In this document: in pieces, positions 43,946 through 53,289 of the stretch | How positions within the stretch are numbered: position 1 is the stretch's first letter | How the letters are laid out: each line of letters opens with the position of its first letter | Assembly: GCF_002243345.2 (NCBI RefSeq) | Contig: NZ_CP022655.2 | Coordinates: 3,970,501 to 4,034,500 of the forward strand | Reading direction: 5' to 3' | Length of the DNA stretch: 64,000 bases | DNA from: Paenibacillus sp. RUD330 | GTDB taxonomy: Bacteria; Bacillota; Bacilli; Paenibacillales; Paenibacillaceae | Translations under genes and position numbers: made by a program | The notes under the pieces: generated by a model | What the model was told of the DNA's origin: nothing | What the model saw: the letters and a program-made list of their open reading frames with translations, nothing else | The model's database searches: none

Positions 43946-45017
43946 GCAGCGTCACCGCCTTAACCGCTGCCACGGATCCGGCCGGAACCGCTACATTGAC
44001 GCTGCCGGAATTCAGCGTCAAGGAGGAGTAATCCTGGACGCCCGGAGTGTCGAACAGCAGCGTTCCGATCCGCGCGAACTTGACGCTGCGATCATCGCCA
44101 TAGGCGATATCCGCCAGATGGGAGCGGACGGCCTCCGTGAATTCCGCCTGGATTTGGGCCAGGGACCTGGTGCCTGTCCGGGCAACCGTTGCCGCGATCT
44201 CCACATTTACGAGGGGAGCCGCCTCCACCGTCACGACCGCGCCGGCCGGAGCGGCTCCCTCGCCCATACCCTCGCCCAGCCCGGTGACAGGATCGATGTA
44301 GCTTTTGACCGCCTTCACGATATCGGGTGAAGCGGGAACCTTATTTTTGTCCAGCAGCAGAACCTTCACGGTATTCGGACCCTTCCACGCCGGCACCACA
44401 TAGGCATCCCCGACTCCAGCCGTCTCCAGCGCCCAGCTGCGATAGGCCGCGCGGTTGCCGCTCGTCGGCGGCGTGCGGACATGCGCAAAAAAGCGTTCAC
44501 GGAACGCTTCGTCATCCTCCTCGTCCTTGCCCGGCTTCAGCACTCCGCCAAGGGAGGCGGAAGCAAGTCCGTCCACATATTCCAGCGGCAGCAGCGGACC
44601 GGCCGGAAGATTGCCTTGTTCCCCTGCGCTCTCGCATACAAGCTCCCATCGTCCCGGTCCAAGCCGCCCCCGCACGCGGAACAGCAGGCCGCCGGCTCCG
44701 AACAGGCTGCCTGCAGCCACATCAAGCGGAGCTCCGGCACCATCCGCGAATACTCCCTCTCGCACGGCGGACTCCGCAGGCAGCGGATCGACGCCGAAGT
44801 CCGCCCCCCTTGCCCGCAGCTCTTCTCCGCTGGATGTATGCGCATAGCCGAGCAGGTTCTGCCGGCCCATCTCGGCATAAGCCTCCGCCAGCTTGCGCGC
44901 GGCCGGAGCCAGCGCGTCAAAGAGGATGCTGCCCTCCCTCTTGTCCAGCTCATCCGGCGCCAAGGCCAGCATTTCCTCCAGAATCGTCTCGAAATTGCGG
45001 TCTTCGTACAGCTTCAT
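43938..45017 (-). CDS. xkdT: Baseplate J family protein XkdT
   Basis: 359 residues. DKREGSILFDALAPAARKLAEAYAEM, LGYAHTSSGEELRARGADFGVD, DEAFRERFFAHVRTPPTSGNRAAYRSWALETAGVGDAYVVP and NTVKVLLLDKNKVPA are signature stretches of baseplate J (gp6/gpJ) proteins. It builds the ring of the contractile baseplate. The start overlaps xkdS by 4 nt. Confidence 0.9.
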   Translation of the reverse strand: MKLYEDRNFETILEEMLALAPDELDKREGSILFDALAPAARKLAEAYAEMGRQNLLGYAHTSSGEELRARGADFGVDPLPAESAVREGVFADGAGAPLDVAAGSLFGAGGLLFRVRGRLGPGRWELVCESAGEQGNLPAGPLLPLEYVDGLASASLGGVLKPGKDEEDDEAFRERFFAHVRTPPTSGNRAAYRSWALETAGVGDAYVVPAWKGPNTVKVLLLDKNKVPASPDIVKAVKSYIDPVTGLGEGMGEGAAPAGAVVTVEAAPLVNVEIAATVARTGTRSLAQIQAEFTEAVRSHLADIAYGDDRSVKFARIGTLLFDTPGVQDYSSLTLNSGSVNVAVPAGSVAAVKAVTLRE

Positions 45018-45403
45018 TCCGGCTTCCTCCCATAAGAGACGGATAGGCTCCCGAACACGGACCGTACCCGGAATGAAACATGCGCCTCGTCCCCGGACGC
45101 TTCCATGCGGAACTCCTCGACCCCCGTAATGCGGTCGTCCGCCAGCAGCGCTTCGGTCACGAGGCGTTCCAGATCATGCACGATCCTCTGTCCCAGCTGT
45201 CTCTCCATCCCGTAATTATCCGAATAAATGAAATGAGCAAACCGGTCCGTGTCCAAAATCTTGTACACGGCCTGCTCCATCGCATCCAGGGAATCGATCC
45301 TCCCGGCGATGCGCCCGTTGTCCAGATCCAGCCGATAAGTGCGGCTCGTCTGAAGCTCTTCGTCGATGGCGGCTCCGAGCGAGGCGCCTTCCACCTTCAT
45401 CAT
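45014..45403 (-). CDS. xkdS: Baseplate protein XkdS (DUF2634, gp25-like)
   Basis: 129 residues, with TYRLDLDNGRIAGRIDSLDAMEQAVYKILDTDRFAHFIYSDNYGMERQLGQ, the DUF2634 pattern. It is a wedge protein related to T4 gp25 that helps start sheath polymerisation. Confidence 0.9.
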   Translation of the reverse strand: MMKVEGASLGAAIDEELQTSRTYRLDLDNGRIAGRIDSLDAMEQAVYKILDTDRFAHFIYSDNYGMERQLGQRIVHDLERLVTEALLADDRITGVEEFRMEASGDEAHVSFRVRSVFGSLSVSYGRKPE

Positions 45404-45702
45404 GGCGCCAGCCTCCCTGCCACGTAGAAATTCAAAGCTCCCTGCTGCCGGATCAGCACGACCCGATCCCCGTCTTCGAGACCTTTGCGCAGCAGAATCT
45501 CCGATCCTCCGACCATGATCTTCTGCTCGGTCAGATGCTCCGGCACAATCAGGAAATCGTCATCGAGATTCAGCCGCTGATCGGCGCGGACGACCAGCGG
45601 CTCAGCCGACATGACGACTCCCGGCATGACGTCGGCCAGCTTCATGGCGTTGACGCAGCCCTCGGCAATGGCTTTGACGGAATCATTCAGGCCCATCGGC
45701 AA
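45400..45702 (-). CDS. xkdR: Baseplate-associated protein XkdR (DUF2577)
   Basis: 100 residues: VKAIAEGCVNAMKLADVMPGVVMS, then LNLDDDFLIVPEHLTEQ and RKGLEDGDRVVLIRQQGALNFYVAGRL, the DUF2577 pattern of XkdR, probably an OB-fold hub protein. Overlaps both neighbours by a few nt. Confidence 0.85.
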   Translation of the reverse strand: MPMGLNDSVKAIAEGCVNAMKLADVMPGVVMSAEPLVVRADQRLNLDDDFLIVPEHLTEQKIMVGGSEILLRKGLEDGDRVVLIRQQGALNFYVAGRLAP

Positions 45703-46672
45703 CCACCTTCATTTCCAATGACATCGTATGCTTGTTCCCATCGAGCTTGTGGGTGCATTCCTCGATCAGGAAAAACCGGCTCAGCCCCAGCTTGTCCACC
45801 GTGACCTGGACCTTCATGCCTGCCCGGAGTCCCGGATAGCCGAGCGCTTCGAGCGAGAACTTCTGCTGCTCCCGGTTCTTCACGGCGAGGAGCCGCTTCG
45901 CCATCTCCCTGATCTGCTGCTCGTTCAATTTCTCGTCGACCTTTTGATAATATTGCAGCTTGCCCCATCTGCTCATGGAGACTTTATCCGGCTCCACGAA
46001 CTCCTGCCGGACGCCGTCTTTATTGTCCCGGGCCAGCTTGATGAAGTTGAACGTATCGTCCTCGATGCTTTTCTTGCGCTTGTAGCCGTATACGAGGCTC
46101 TCGTCTCCAAGCACGACATCCGCCGCCATATCGCGCACATGAGTCAGCGTCACCTTGCCGAAATCATCATAAAGCACATACAGGTCTCCGCTGGCCATCA
46201 ACGTCGAATCCAGAGCCCGGCTGACGATGTCGATGCGCTTCTGCCCATCCTCGGAAACCTTCGGAATGCGGTGGACCGTGTTCGCCAGCTTGCCGACCGT
46301 CAGTCCGATCGCCTTGCATTGGTCGAGGATGACCTCGTCCGCCCGAATGTTTTTGCGGATATACGTGTCGCTCTCGCTCAGATAGCGCAGCTGATCATAG
46401 GCGAGCAGTTCAATCGAGGCTTCCTCGCTGTCGTCCACCGAGAAGATCCGCCCCAGAAAAAAGCCTTTGCCGTCCAGCTTGACTTGGATGGGATTCCCGT
46501 TTTCGGCCTTGAAGCCGCCTCTATCCATTCCTTTCGCATAAACGAGAGTCGCTTCCAAAGAGGAAGGCTTGCCGATCCGGCTTGTCTTCCAGGTCATTTG
46601 GGAGATGGATTCCGTCACGTTCCATAACGTGCCGTCCAGATTGTCGATCAACACTTCGTACAGCGCCCTCAC
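45683..46672 (-). CDS. xkdQ: Baseplate hub protein XkdQ
   Basis: 329 residues, the XkdQ/YqbQ family: YEVLIDNLDGTLWNVTESISQMTWKTSRIGKPSSLEATLVY, then GKGFFLGRIFSVDDSEEASIELLAYDQLRYL and LGYPGLRAGMKVQVTV. It corresponds to the tail hub (T4 gp27-like). Confidence 0.85.
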   Translation of the reverse strand: MRALYEVLIDNLDGTLWNVTESISQMTWKTSRIGKPSSLEATLVYAKGMDRGGFKAENGNPIQVKLDGKGFFLGRIFSVDDSEEASIELLAYDQLRYLSESDTYIRKNIRADEVILDQCKAIGLTVGKLANTVHRIPKVSEDGQKRIDIVSRALDSTLMASGDLYVLYDDFGKVTLTHVRDMAADVVLGDESLVYGYKRKKSIEDDTFNFIKLARDNKDGVRQEFVEPDKVSMSRWGKLQYYQKVDEKLNEQQIREMAKRLLAVKNREQQKFSLEALGYPGLRAGMKVQVTVDKLGLSRFFLIEECTHKLDGNKHTMSLEMKVVADGPE

Positions 46673-47484
46673 CTCTTTTTCGGCGGCAGCTGCAGCGTGC
46701 GTCCGGTCTGCAGCCGATTCAGCTCGGAATCCTTAATGCCGTTGAGCTTTTGGATTTCACGCCAGCGGCCGGAATCGCCCAGCTGCGACTTGGCCACTCC
46801 GATCAGCGTATCGCCGGCACGCAGGACGTACTTCTGCGCCGGGATTCTTTCATCCGAGCGGGCGGAAGCCTCCTTGCGCAGCGCCGTCTGCCCGTTTTTC
46901 TGGACCGCCTTAACTTTGCGAGGAGAGAAGAAGGCATATTCCTTGAGCTTCAGGGAGTAGAACACATCTCCCACCGAGCCCGCCTCCTCGTAACGCTCGA
47001 ACGATTCGATCGTCATCGGCAGATTGACGATATTGCCTTTGTTCGCATTGGCGCCGATGTAGATGACCCGGATCGGATACCCGCTGGCCATCCATTTATT
47101 CATGGATTGGACGTAGGAGCTTGGCGGCAGAAGCTCGAAGTATTGCTTGATGATGACCTCGTCCTTCATCACTTCCTTTTCCTTTTTCGAATAGTAAGGG
47201 TGAATGAACGGGTAGGTATCCTGCTGCGGAAAAAAGCTCTCGAAGCTGATTTCGGCGAGCTCGGGACTCTCCGGCACCGAAACGCTCCCGATCCCGAGCA
47301 CTTGAAAGTCGCTCGACCTGCCGCCGCGGCTGATGCTGATCTTTTCCGGCATGACCGGAAGCGGAAATCCCTCCTTGCCATTGTCCCAGCTGAGCCAGAT
47401 CGTGTAGGGAAGCAGAACCGGTATGACTTTCTCGCTGACTCCGGGATCTTCCGCTGTTTTTACCGATGGAATGCTCACTCCCAA
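46669..47484 (-). CDS. xkdP: LysM-containing baseplate/tail protein XkdP
   Basis: 271 residues. The first about 200 match the XkdP N-terminal region (WLSWDNGKEGFPLPVMPEKISISRGGRSSDFQVLGIGSV). Residues about 218-268 form a LysM domain (KYVLRAGDTLIGVAKSQLGDSGRWREIQKLNGIKDSEL). It links the tape-measure/tube end to the hub and may touch peptidoglycan. AGGTTGGGAG precedes the ATG. Confidence 0.9.
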   Translation of the reverse strand: MGVSIPSVKTAEDPGVSEKVIPVLLPYTIWLSWDNGKEGFPLPVMPEKISISRGGRSSDFQVLGIGSVSVPESPELAEISFESFFPQQDTYPFIHPYYSKKEKEVMKDEVIIKQYFELLPPSSYVQSMNKWMASGYPIRVIYIGANANKGNIVNLPMTIESFERYEEAGSVGDVFYSLKLKEYAFFSPRKVKAVQKNGQTALRKEASARSDERIPAQKYVLRAGDTLIGVAKSQLGDSGRWREIQKLNGIKDSELNRLQTGRTLQLPPKKR

Positions 47485-47535
47485 CCTCCTTTGCGACTTT
47501 ATGCCGTCTTTCTCTTATTCCACGGCCAAGCGGGC

Positions 47536-49782
47536 TTAAACGCCAAAGCTTCCCTGCGCCGAGGCGCTCAGCTCCTGCACCATGTAGGCGTCGATTTTGC
47601 CGATGATCTGATCGACATCCATCTCCTTCATGACAGGGCCGGTCGTGACCTGAACGGTCGGCGTCAAGGTGACGAAGTTCTGGAGCGCCTTGATCTCGGC
47701 CATGTCGCGCATGACCTTGAGATCCTCGCTGCCGATGTTCACCTCATCCTTGACGCTGCCGACTTCGCCGACCTTGTCGATGGTGCCGATGCCGCCCTTG
47801 CCGGCAGCCCCGAAGCCGGTCAGCGCTTCCGTTTTGGCTTGGGCGCCGTTTTTGTCCTGCGGAGGGAAGTTGGTTGCGCCTTTGTATTTGTCTGCATCCT
47901 TGGGACCGGCCGAAAAGTCGAAGCTGCCGGCAAATTTAGCGACTTTGCCCGTCAGGTTTATCCCCGTATCCATCCCTTTTTTGTTGAGGTCCTGCAGATT
48001 CGCCATATCCATTCTTGGGAGGTGTTTTTTGCTTTTCCCTTCCGGCTCCTTCAGGTACTTGCCCATCATATCCTTGTATTTGTCGCTGATCGCATGGATA
48101 TTATCCGTTTTGAACGGATCCACCGGCTTGATGTCGGAGCCGGTAAGCTTGTTGTACAGGCCGAGAAGCCCGTTGAATCCATCCAGAACAACGTTGATTC
48201 CTTCCAGAATGACCTTCATGAAGCCTCCGGCAAAAGTTTCGGCGCCGTAAAGCATCTGGTACATGGCATTGCCGAAGAAGGCGGCCAGATCATAGAACAG
48301 CTTCTGGACCGTAAATACCGGGTCGACGAACAGATTGATGATGAAATCGGCGAAGCTGGCAAAGAGATTCCAACAAACCGCGATGATGTTGTAAATGGCT
48401 CCGCCCAGCATATAGAAGGCTCCGATGACGCCTCCGATGATTTCTCCCACCGTCGCCCCCATGCTCAGCATGAGGTACACGAGCCCGCCGATGACAGCTA
48501 TGATCAGCAGGATTGGCCAGTTCATCGCCAGCCAGGCTGCCGCCGTCGACAGCACCGGAGCGACCATCGCCCACAAGGCCGGCAGCATCGCCCATAATTG
48601 GCCGATCATCAGCGGAATAACGACTGCCCCCAGACCGGCGAGAATGGCAATGACGGCATCGCCGTTGTTCGCGAACACATCCATCAGGAAAAAGGCCGCA
48701 TCCGCCGCAAGGCTGAGCAGCTCCGCCACCACCCACAGACCGGCTGAAAGCGCCTCGAAGAACGGATCGAACTTGCCGGCGTTGAAAGCCTCGCTCAGCT
48801 TGTCGAGCGTAGGCATGAGAGCCTCGAGAGCCGGCATGCCGGCTTGCGCCTTGCCGTCATTGATGTGCTGCTTGAAGCCTTCCACTTGGGCAGCCGGAGT
48901 GTTCGTCACCTTCTCAAAGCTTTCCTGGCTCATCCCTTGCTTGCTCAGCAAGCTGTCCATCGAAGCGAGAAAGCCGGTCAGATCCCCTTCCGCCGCCTTT
49001 TTCATGGCGCCGCTGTCGTCCAGTTTGTTCTGGCTGATGCCCGAGCCTTCCAGAAAAGCCTTGGAATCGCCGTTCATCAACCCTTTGAGCGAGCCGGTAG
49101 CCGACTCCAGATTTTTGGACGGGTTCAGCTTCTGCATTCTCATGGCGATGCCGTTGAGCGCCGTCAGCATCGCCGGATCGGTTGTCGTTCCGATCATCGA
49201 CATCGCCGATTTATGGGCTTCGGCCGGATCGTAATTGGCCTTCAAGGCCTGCTTATTGACGGCATCGAAAATGACCTGGCCGCCGGTATCGCTTCCGGCA
49301 CGGGCCGAATAAGCATCGATTTGCCGTTTGCGCTCCATAGCCCCGCCGACCGATTCCTTGAAGATCGGAGCGATTTTATCGAACGCTCCCTTGAGCCCGG
49401 ACCAGACCCCCTTGAGCGCGGAGCCTATACCGCTCCCCGAAGACGCCCCGCCGCCCGGGCTGGATACATCGGCCGCCAGCTTGATCTTGAACGGCCCCGA
49501 ATCCAGCACGGCTTGAATTTGGGAACGCAGCGCAGCCCCGTCGATTCGGATTCGGACTCCGTTCAGAACGAGGTTGCTTTTATTCATCGCCATGATCCGC
49601 TTCTGCATCGAATTCAGCTGCCGCGAGGCCGAATCGGTCCGGATCCGCACATCCAGCGTTTTTCCCAGCTTGGCCTGCAGCTTGTCGGTCAGCTTGATCG
49701 TCTGCTCCAGCGTTTTGTTCACCTGCTTCAGGGTGGCGGAGAACCGGTCGTACAGCACCAATGTCGCCTGTAAAGTCGCCAT
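47536..49782 (-). CDS. xkdO: Tail tape measure protein (XkdO-like)
   Basis: 748 residues. It has an N-terminal helical part (LYDRFSATLKQVNKTLEQTIKLTDKLQAKLG) and a central strongly hydrophobic region (about 355-480, with several membrane-like helices, LLSLAADAAFFLMDVFANNGDAVIAILAGLG, AAAWLAMNWPILLIIAVIGGLVYLM). A Gly/Lys-rich C-terminal part follows. PBSX XkdO is much longer (about 1330), so the tail should be shorter; at roughly 0.15 nm per residue it would be near 110 nm (estimate). Confidence 0.9.
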   Translation of the reverse strand: MATLQATLVLYDRFSATLKQVNKTLEQTIKLTDKLQAKLGKTLDVRIRTDSASRQLNSMQKRIMAMNKSNLVLNGVRIRIDGAALRSQIQAVLDSGPFKIKLAADVSSPGGGASSGSGIGSALKGVWSGLKGAFDKIAPIFKESVGGAMERKRQIDAYSARAGSDTGGQVIFDAVNKQALKANYDPAEAHKSAMSMIGTTTDPAMLTALNGIAMRMQKLNPSKNLESATGSLKGLMNGDSKAFLEGSGISQNKLDDSGAMKKAAEGDLTGFLASMDSLLSKQGMSQESFEKVTNTPAAQVEGFKQHINDGKAQAGMPALEALMPTLDKLSEAFNAGKFDPFFEALSAGLWVVAELLSLAADAAFFLMDVFANNGDAVIAILAGLGAVVIPLMIGQLWAMLPALWAMVAPVLSTAAAWLAMNWPILLIIAVIGGLVYLMLSMGATVGEIIGGVIGAFYMLGGAIYNIIAVCWNLFASFADFIINLFVDPVFTVQKLFYDLAAFFGNAMYQMLYGAETFAGGFMKVILEGINVVLDGFNGLLGLYNKLTGSDIKPVDPFKTDNIHAISDKYKDMMGKYLKEPEGKSKKHLPRMDMANLQDLNKKGMDTGINLTGKVAKFAGSFDFSAGPKDADKYKGATNFPPQDKNGAQAKTEALTGFGAAGKGGIGTIDKVGEVGSVKDEVNIGSEDLKVMRDMAEIKALQNFVTLTPTVQVTTGPVMKEMDVDQIIGKIDAYMVQELSASAQGSFGV

Positions 49783-49804
49783 TTCATTCCTCCTTTCCTT
49801 GCTG

Positions 49805-50409
49805 CTAACGTCTGCGGGAACCGGCGGACGACTGGAGCCGCGATCTCTTCTCGGCTTCCAGACGCGCCCGCACCATCCCGATCAGCGCCCCTTTTTGCCG
49901 CGCGGTCAGCGCGGCGAATTCCCAAGGCATCAGCTTGTATTCATTGAGGGCGAAGTAGGCGTAATTCCACTCCGCATCGCCCTCGTCGATCAGTTTTTTA
50001 CTTCATCGGAAATCTCGCTGACATCGCGGTCGAAGCCGTTGATTTCCTGCACCTTGGCCGCCAGGTTGGCGAACTCGCCCGCGAGCAGCATTTTGCGCAC
50101 GACGGACGAAGCCCCCCGGACGCCGTAGGATTGCTGCAGCTCGGCGTCGTTCAGGTCGGGGTAGACGACGCAAGCGGCGACCATCCGGCCGAGGTAGGCG
50201 TTGTAGTCGAGCTCGGGCACGCCCGAGCTCCCTTTTCCTTTTGTCCGCTTGGTCGAGGCGCTGCGGATCTCTTCATTCAGCTCTTCGGAGATCGCGCGCA
50301 GCTTCCAGGCGACCGGACGCCCGGAGGCATCGAGATAACGGTCCGAAACGACGACATCCTGCGGCTCCGCCTTGACGGCGCTGTCGGCAAAAAACAGTTT
50401 CATGCTCAT
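49805..50409 (-). CDS. xkdN: Tail assembly chaperone XkdN and its -1 frameshift product
   Basis: The zero-frame product (49990-50409) is XkdN, 139 residues (MKLFFADSAVKAEPQDVVVSDRYLD, then YNAYLGRMVAACVVYPDLNDAELQ). Its last codons read GTA AAA AAC TGA. The heptamer A AAA AAC at 49993-49999 is a classic -1 slippery site in the right phase. After slipping, the frame continues for 62 codons (LIDEGDAEWNYAYFALNEYKLM, then ALTARQKGALIGMVRARLEAEKR) to TAG 49805-49807, giving about 201 residues. The downstream part has no start codon or ribosome site. Tail chaperones of many phages (lambda G/GT type) are made this way; both forms guide tape measure and tube assembly. Confidence 0.85.
49993..49999 (-). 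promoter_or_regulatory. -1 ribosomal frameshift (slippery) site in xkdN
   Basis: A AAA AAC in frame with xkdN, one codon before the stop TGA. No strong pseudoknot or stem was worked out downstream. Confidence 0.75.
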
Positions 50410-50428
50410 GAATGCTTCCTCCTTTGGA

Positions 50429-50899
50429 TTAGCCCGGGATCGGGTCGGTGAACGTGTCGGTGATCAGAACGTTATGGAATGTGAACGGCACTTCCTCGTC
50501 CAGCGCGTCGGACTCCACATCGAGGGCGGCCATGACGATCTCGTCGAGATTGACGCCGATCAGGGAGACGACCTGCTTGCCGATGGTGGATGCCGGGTCC
50601 TCGTTCGTGATGGTGATGTCGAAGTACGTGTCGATACCCTTGTGGATATATTTCTCCATCATCTCGCGGAATCGGGAAGTGACGTAATAGATCGTCATCG
50701 TCCCGGTGCCCTCCCAGCCGGTCGCTTTTTTCTGCGTGTTGCGGTTGCCGAGCGTCTTGATGTCGGCCTTGTTTTTCTTCGCCGTGGCACGGAGGTTTTT
50801 GACAAAGAACATTTCGACGTTCTGTCCGTCGATCGTGGCGAATGCCGTACCCGAATATCCGGAAAGAGTATCCCCGGCTCTCAGAAAAGAAGTCGTCAT
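50429..50899 (-). CDS. xkdM: Tail tube protein XkdM
   Basis: 156 residues, the XkdM/YqbM inner tube protein: FLRAGDTLSGYSGTAFATIDGQNVEMFFVKNLRATAKKNKADIKTLGNRNTQKKATGWEGTGTMTIYYVTSRFREMMEKY. The protein forms the inner tube of the contractile tail. It follows the sheath gene by 1 nt. Confidence 0.92.
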   Translation of the reverse strand: MTTSFLRAGDTLSGYSGTAFATIDGQNVEMFFVKNLRATAKKNKADIKTLGNRNTQKKATGWEGTGTMTIYYVTSRFREMMEKYIHKGIDTYFDITITNEDPASTIGKQVVSLIGVNLDEIVMAALDVESDALDEEVPFTFHNVLITDTFTDPIPG

Positions 50900-50900
50900 T

Positions 50901-52214
50901 TTACTTCACCTGTACTTTCATGTAGATTTTTTCGATCGAGTCGACCGGCTGGACGGATGCGTTCACGACGACCGTATCCGGCTCCGCTCCCTGCGACACG
51001 CCGATATCCTGGGCGGAATCGAAGTTCTGGATGGCGCCGATGGACTGATACTGCTCCATCAGCTTCACGCAGTCCTTGCGGAAGAGGGAGCGGCCGTTGT
51101 CGTTGTTGGCCATTTTCCCGATATAGAAGCTCTCGAACGTGTTCTTGAAATCGTTGGCCAGCCCGTCCAGCACGCGCAAAGCCGCATTTTTGCCGAACAC
51201 CTTGCCCTTCTGCGCCGTCGGCGTCCGGTAGGAGTTGATGTCCTGCTCCACCACGACGCCGCCGCCGCGTGCCGTGAACAGGAATTCGCCGCCTTGCAGG
51301 GCGGCGGTCGTCGCCGAGCTCGTCAGGCGCGGCGACGCATCGACCGCTCCCTCGTAGCGGGAATAGGTCAGCGATTCATTCGCCGCTGCCGCAGCCGTAG
51401 CGGCTGCTGCCCACACCGCGGTCTGGCCGGCGCTGAGTACGGTTCCGTTGTCCAGCTTGACGCCGTTTTTGACGCTGATGACGCCTTCGTCATTGGCTGT
51501 CGTGTAATTTTCCAGCACAGTCTGGATCTTGCGTCCTTCATCCTCTCGCATGCGGCGGACGAAGGCGGCGAAGAGGCCCTTGATGACGGCATCGGTTCCC
51601 GTATACACGACCGTATTGAAATCCTGCAGCTCGATGGCCGCGAGGAAATCCGTATAGTTCTGGTTCGTCACCGTTCCGTCGGCGCCGCCGATCAGCGGCG
51701 CTCCCGCTGTCGCAGCCAGCTCGCCGGTCCCGCTCCAGACGATCCAGTCGGTCGCCGCCAGCCCGGCGATGTTCGCCACCGTCTGCTTGTTCACAGTGGC
51801 GCCTTCGAGCATCGTCGTGACGTCGAATTGGCCGACCTTGTCCACGCTCGCCGCAATGACAATCGACAGAGCGTTGCCGCGGACGCCGGCGTATTTGGCT
51901 GTGGCGGTCAGCGTGCCGCTCGTCACCTTGGCCGCCGTGCCGCCGTTCAGGCGGTACAGCAGCAGCCGGCTGGCGCGCTTGAACGCCTCGCGGACCAGCA
52001 GCATTTCCGGAGCCGCCAGACTGTAGCCGAGCTTCGCCGTCGTATCCTCTCCCGCATCCAGCACCGTCAGCGCGGTCGGAGCTCCCCAGGACAGCGGAAG
52101 CGCGAGCGCTACCGTTCCCCGCTCTCCGAGAACAACCGGAGCTCCGCTCGTTGCGAAATTGATATAGACGCCAGGCCTTACCTTGTTCATTGCTGTGAAT
52201 GTGCCTCCTGCCAT
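50901..52214 (-). CDS. xkdK: Tail sheath protein XkdK
   Basis: 437 residues. KVRPGVYINFATSGAP at the N terminus, GTVALALPLSWG, and the C-terminal part NDFKNTFESFYIGKMANNDNGRSLFRKDCVKLMEQYQSIGAIQNF match contractile sheath proteins (phage_sheath_1, XkdK). Its presence shows a contractile (myovirus-type) particle. Confidence 0.93.
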   Translation of the reverse strand: MAGGTFTAMNKVRPGVYINFATSGAPVVLGERGTVALALPLSWGAPTALTVLDAGEDTTAKLGYSLAAPEMLLVREAFKRASRLLLYRLNGGTAAKVTSGTLTATAKYAGVRGNALSIVIAASVDKVGQFDVTTMLEGATVNKQTVANIAGLAATDWIVWSGTGELAATAGAPLIGGADGTVTNQNYTDFLAAIELQDFNTVVYTGTDAVIKGLFAAFVRRMREDEGRKIQTVLENYTTANDEGVISVKNGVKLDNGTVLSAGQTAVWAAAATAAAAANESLTYSRYEGAVDASPRLTSSATTAALQGGEFLFTARGGGVVVEQDINSYRTPTAQKGKVFGKNAALRVLDGLANDFKNTFESFYIGKMANNDNGRSLFRKDCVKLMEQYQSIGAIQNFDSAQDIGVSQGAEPDTVVVNASVQPVDSIEKIYMKVQVK

Positions 52215-52215
52215 G

Positions 52216-52419
52216 TTATACGGCCTCCCTTTTCATGAACTGATCCACTTTTTCCGCTACTTGCTCTTTCGTATAAGAAGCTCCGTCCTCCAGCAGCACG
52301 GTCAGCAGATCGCGCAGCGGGAAGTAGAGCTCGCTTGCCAGCAGCTGTTCCTTGCCGTAGGCGGCCTGCTCTTCCGGCACGCCGTTCTCATCCTTGTTTT
52401 GTCGGGCCAATCGGCTCAA
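52216..52419 (-). CDS. Small tail protein between XkdJ and XkdK (XkzA-like)
   Basis: 67 residues: EEQAAYGKEQLLASELYFPLRDLLTVLLEDGASYTKEQVAEKVDQFMKREA, a short helical protein found at this position in PBSX-like clusters. Overlaps the upstream gene by 32 nt; the sheath gene starts 1 nt after its stop. Confidence 0.7.
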   Translation of the reverse strand: MSRLARQNKDENGVPEEQAAYGKEQLLASELYFPLRDLLTVLLEDGASYTKEQVAEKVDQFMKREAV

Positions 52420-52834
52420 CCTCCTCCATTAATTTGTGCATCATGATGCCCGGCTCTTGCTGCTCCACGCCGAATGAAACATAGGCGGCCTTGGCATACA
52501 GCATGCCGTCCGCCAGCTCGTGGCTGATGCCGCTCCCCCTGGCAGCCGTTCCGTCCGGCAGGACGACAAGGTCCAGCAGGCGGTAAAGGGAATCCGCCGG
52601 CGTCGCCGCCTGCGCGCCTTCGGCCGGACGGTGGGCGACGAGCAGAGTGTCCGATTGCCGCCAGCGCCCTCCGAGCTGGCGCTGACGGCTTCCTGCCAGC
52701 AGCCTCACCTCGAAATACGCTCCCGCGGCCGGAGGCCCGCCGCCCGGCTCCTCGGCGCTGATGACGGGAATGCCGGGAAATTCGGCCTGCAGCGAACGGG
52801 AAACGGCCAGCGCCACTTGCTTCATCGCTGTCAT
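52388..52834 (-). CDS. xkdJ: Tail terminator/completion protein XkdJ-like
   Basis: 148 residues: MKQVALAVSRSLQAEFPGIPVISAEEP, YFEVRLLAGSRQRQLGGRWRQSDTLLV and GMLYAKAAYVSFGVEQQEPGIMMHKLMEE. The position (after a gp10-type gene, before the sheath) and layout match XkdJ, the tail terminator. Overlaps both neighbours. Confidence 0.75.
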   Translation of the reverse strand: MTAMKQVALAVSRSLQAEFPGIPVISAEEPGGGPPAAGAYFEVRLLAGSRQRQLGGRWRQSDTLLVAHRPAEGAQAATPADSLYRLLDLVVLPDGTAARGSGISHELADGMLYAKAAYVSFGVEQQEPGIMMHKLMEEVEPIGPTKQG

Positions 52835-53238
52835 CCTCGTCCCGCTCCTCCCTCGCCGCTGAGCACGGCATCAAGCGCTTGTCCGAGCGTTGCGGGCCAT
52901 TCCCTTTCCAGCCGGGACAAAGCCAGCGCCAGCATGAAGCGGCCTTGCTGCCGGACGCCGCTATCGCGGCTCCCATATTCAAGCTTCGCAGCCGCGGGAT
53001 CCGGGTGGTAGACATCCACGCTCATCTGCGCCCCGCCCCTCTTGACGACACCGGTTTTCCAGCCTCGGCGGCTGCCCGCCCATAAGGGCGGAGTACGTTC
53101 CGCAGCCATGTCGGCCAGCTTGCCGGCTTCCTCGGCCAGCATTCGGTCCATCAGCGCCGGCCACTCCTTCTCCAGAGCCTTCAACCGTTTTTGAAGGCCT
53201 TCCGGATCGTCTACGGTTATCGCGCCCATAGCGGACAT
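52831..53238 (-). CDS. xkdI: HK97 gp10-type tail completion protein XkdI
   Basis: 135 residues. LEYGSRDSGVRQQGRFMLALALSRLEREWP and AERTPPLWAGSRRGWKTG match HK97 gp10/XkdI. It is the first gene of the tail operon; no head gene precedes it. ATG 53238 lies 7 nt after GAAAGGAGG, whereas ATG 53244 is too close. Confidence 0.8.
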   Translation of the reverse strand: MSAMGAITVDDPEGLQKRLKALEKEWPALMDRMLAEEAGKLADMAAERTPPLWAGSRRGWKTGVVKRGGAQMSVDVYHPDPAAAKLEYGSRDSGVRQQGRFMLALALSRLEREWPATLGQALDAVLSGEGGAGRG

Positions 53239-53289
53239 GGCCATTCCTCCTTTCGTCCAGATCAGTCATCAGGCTTGGAAGAAACGAAA

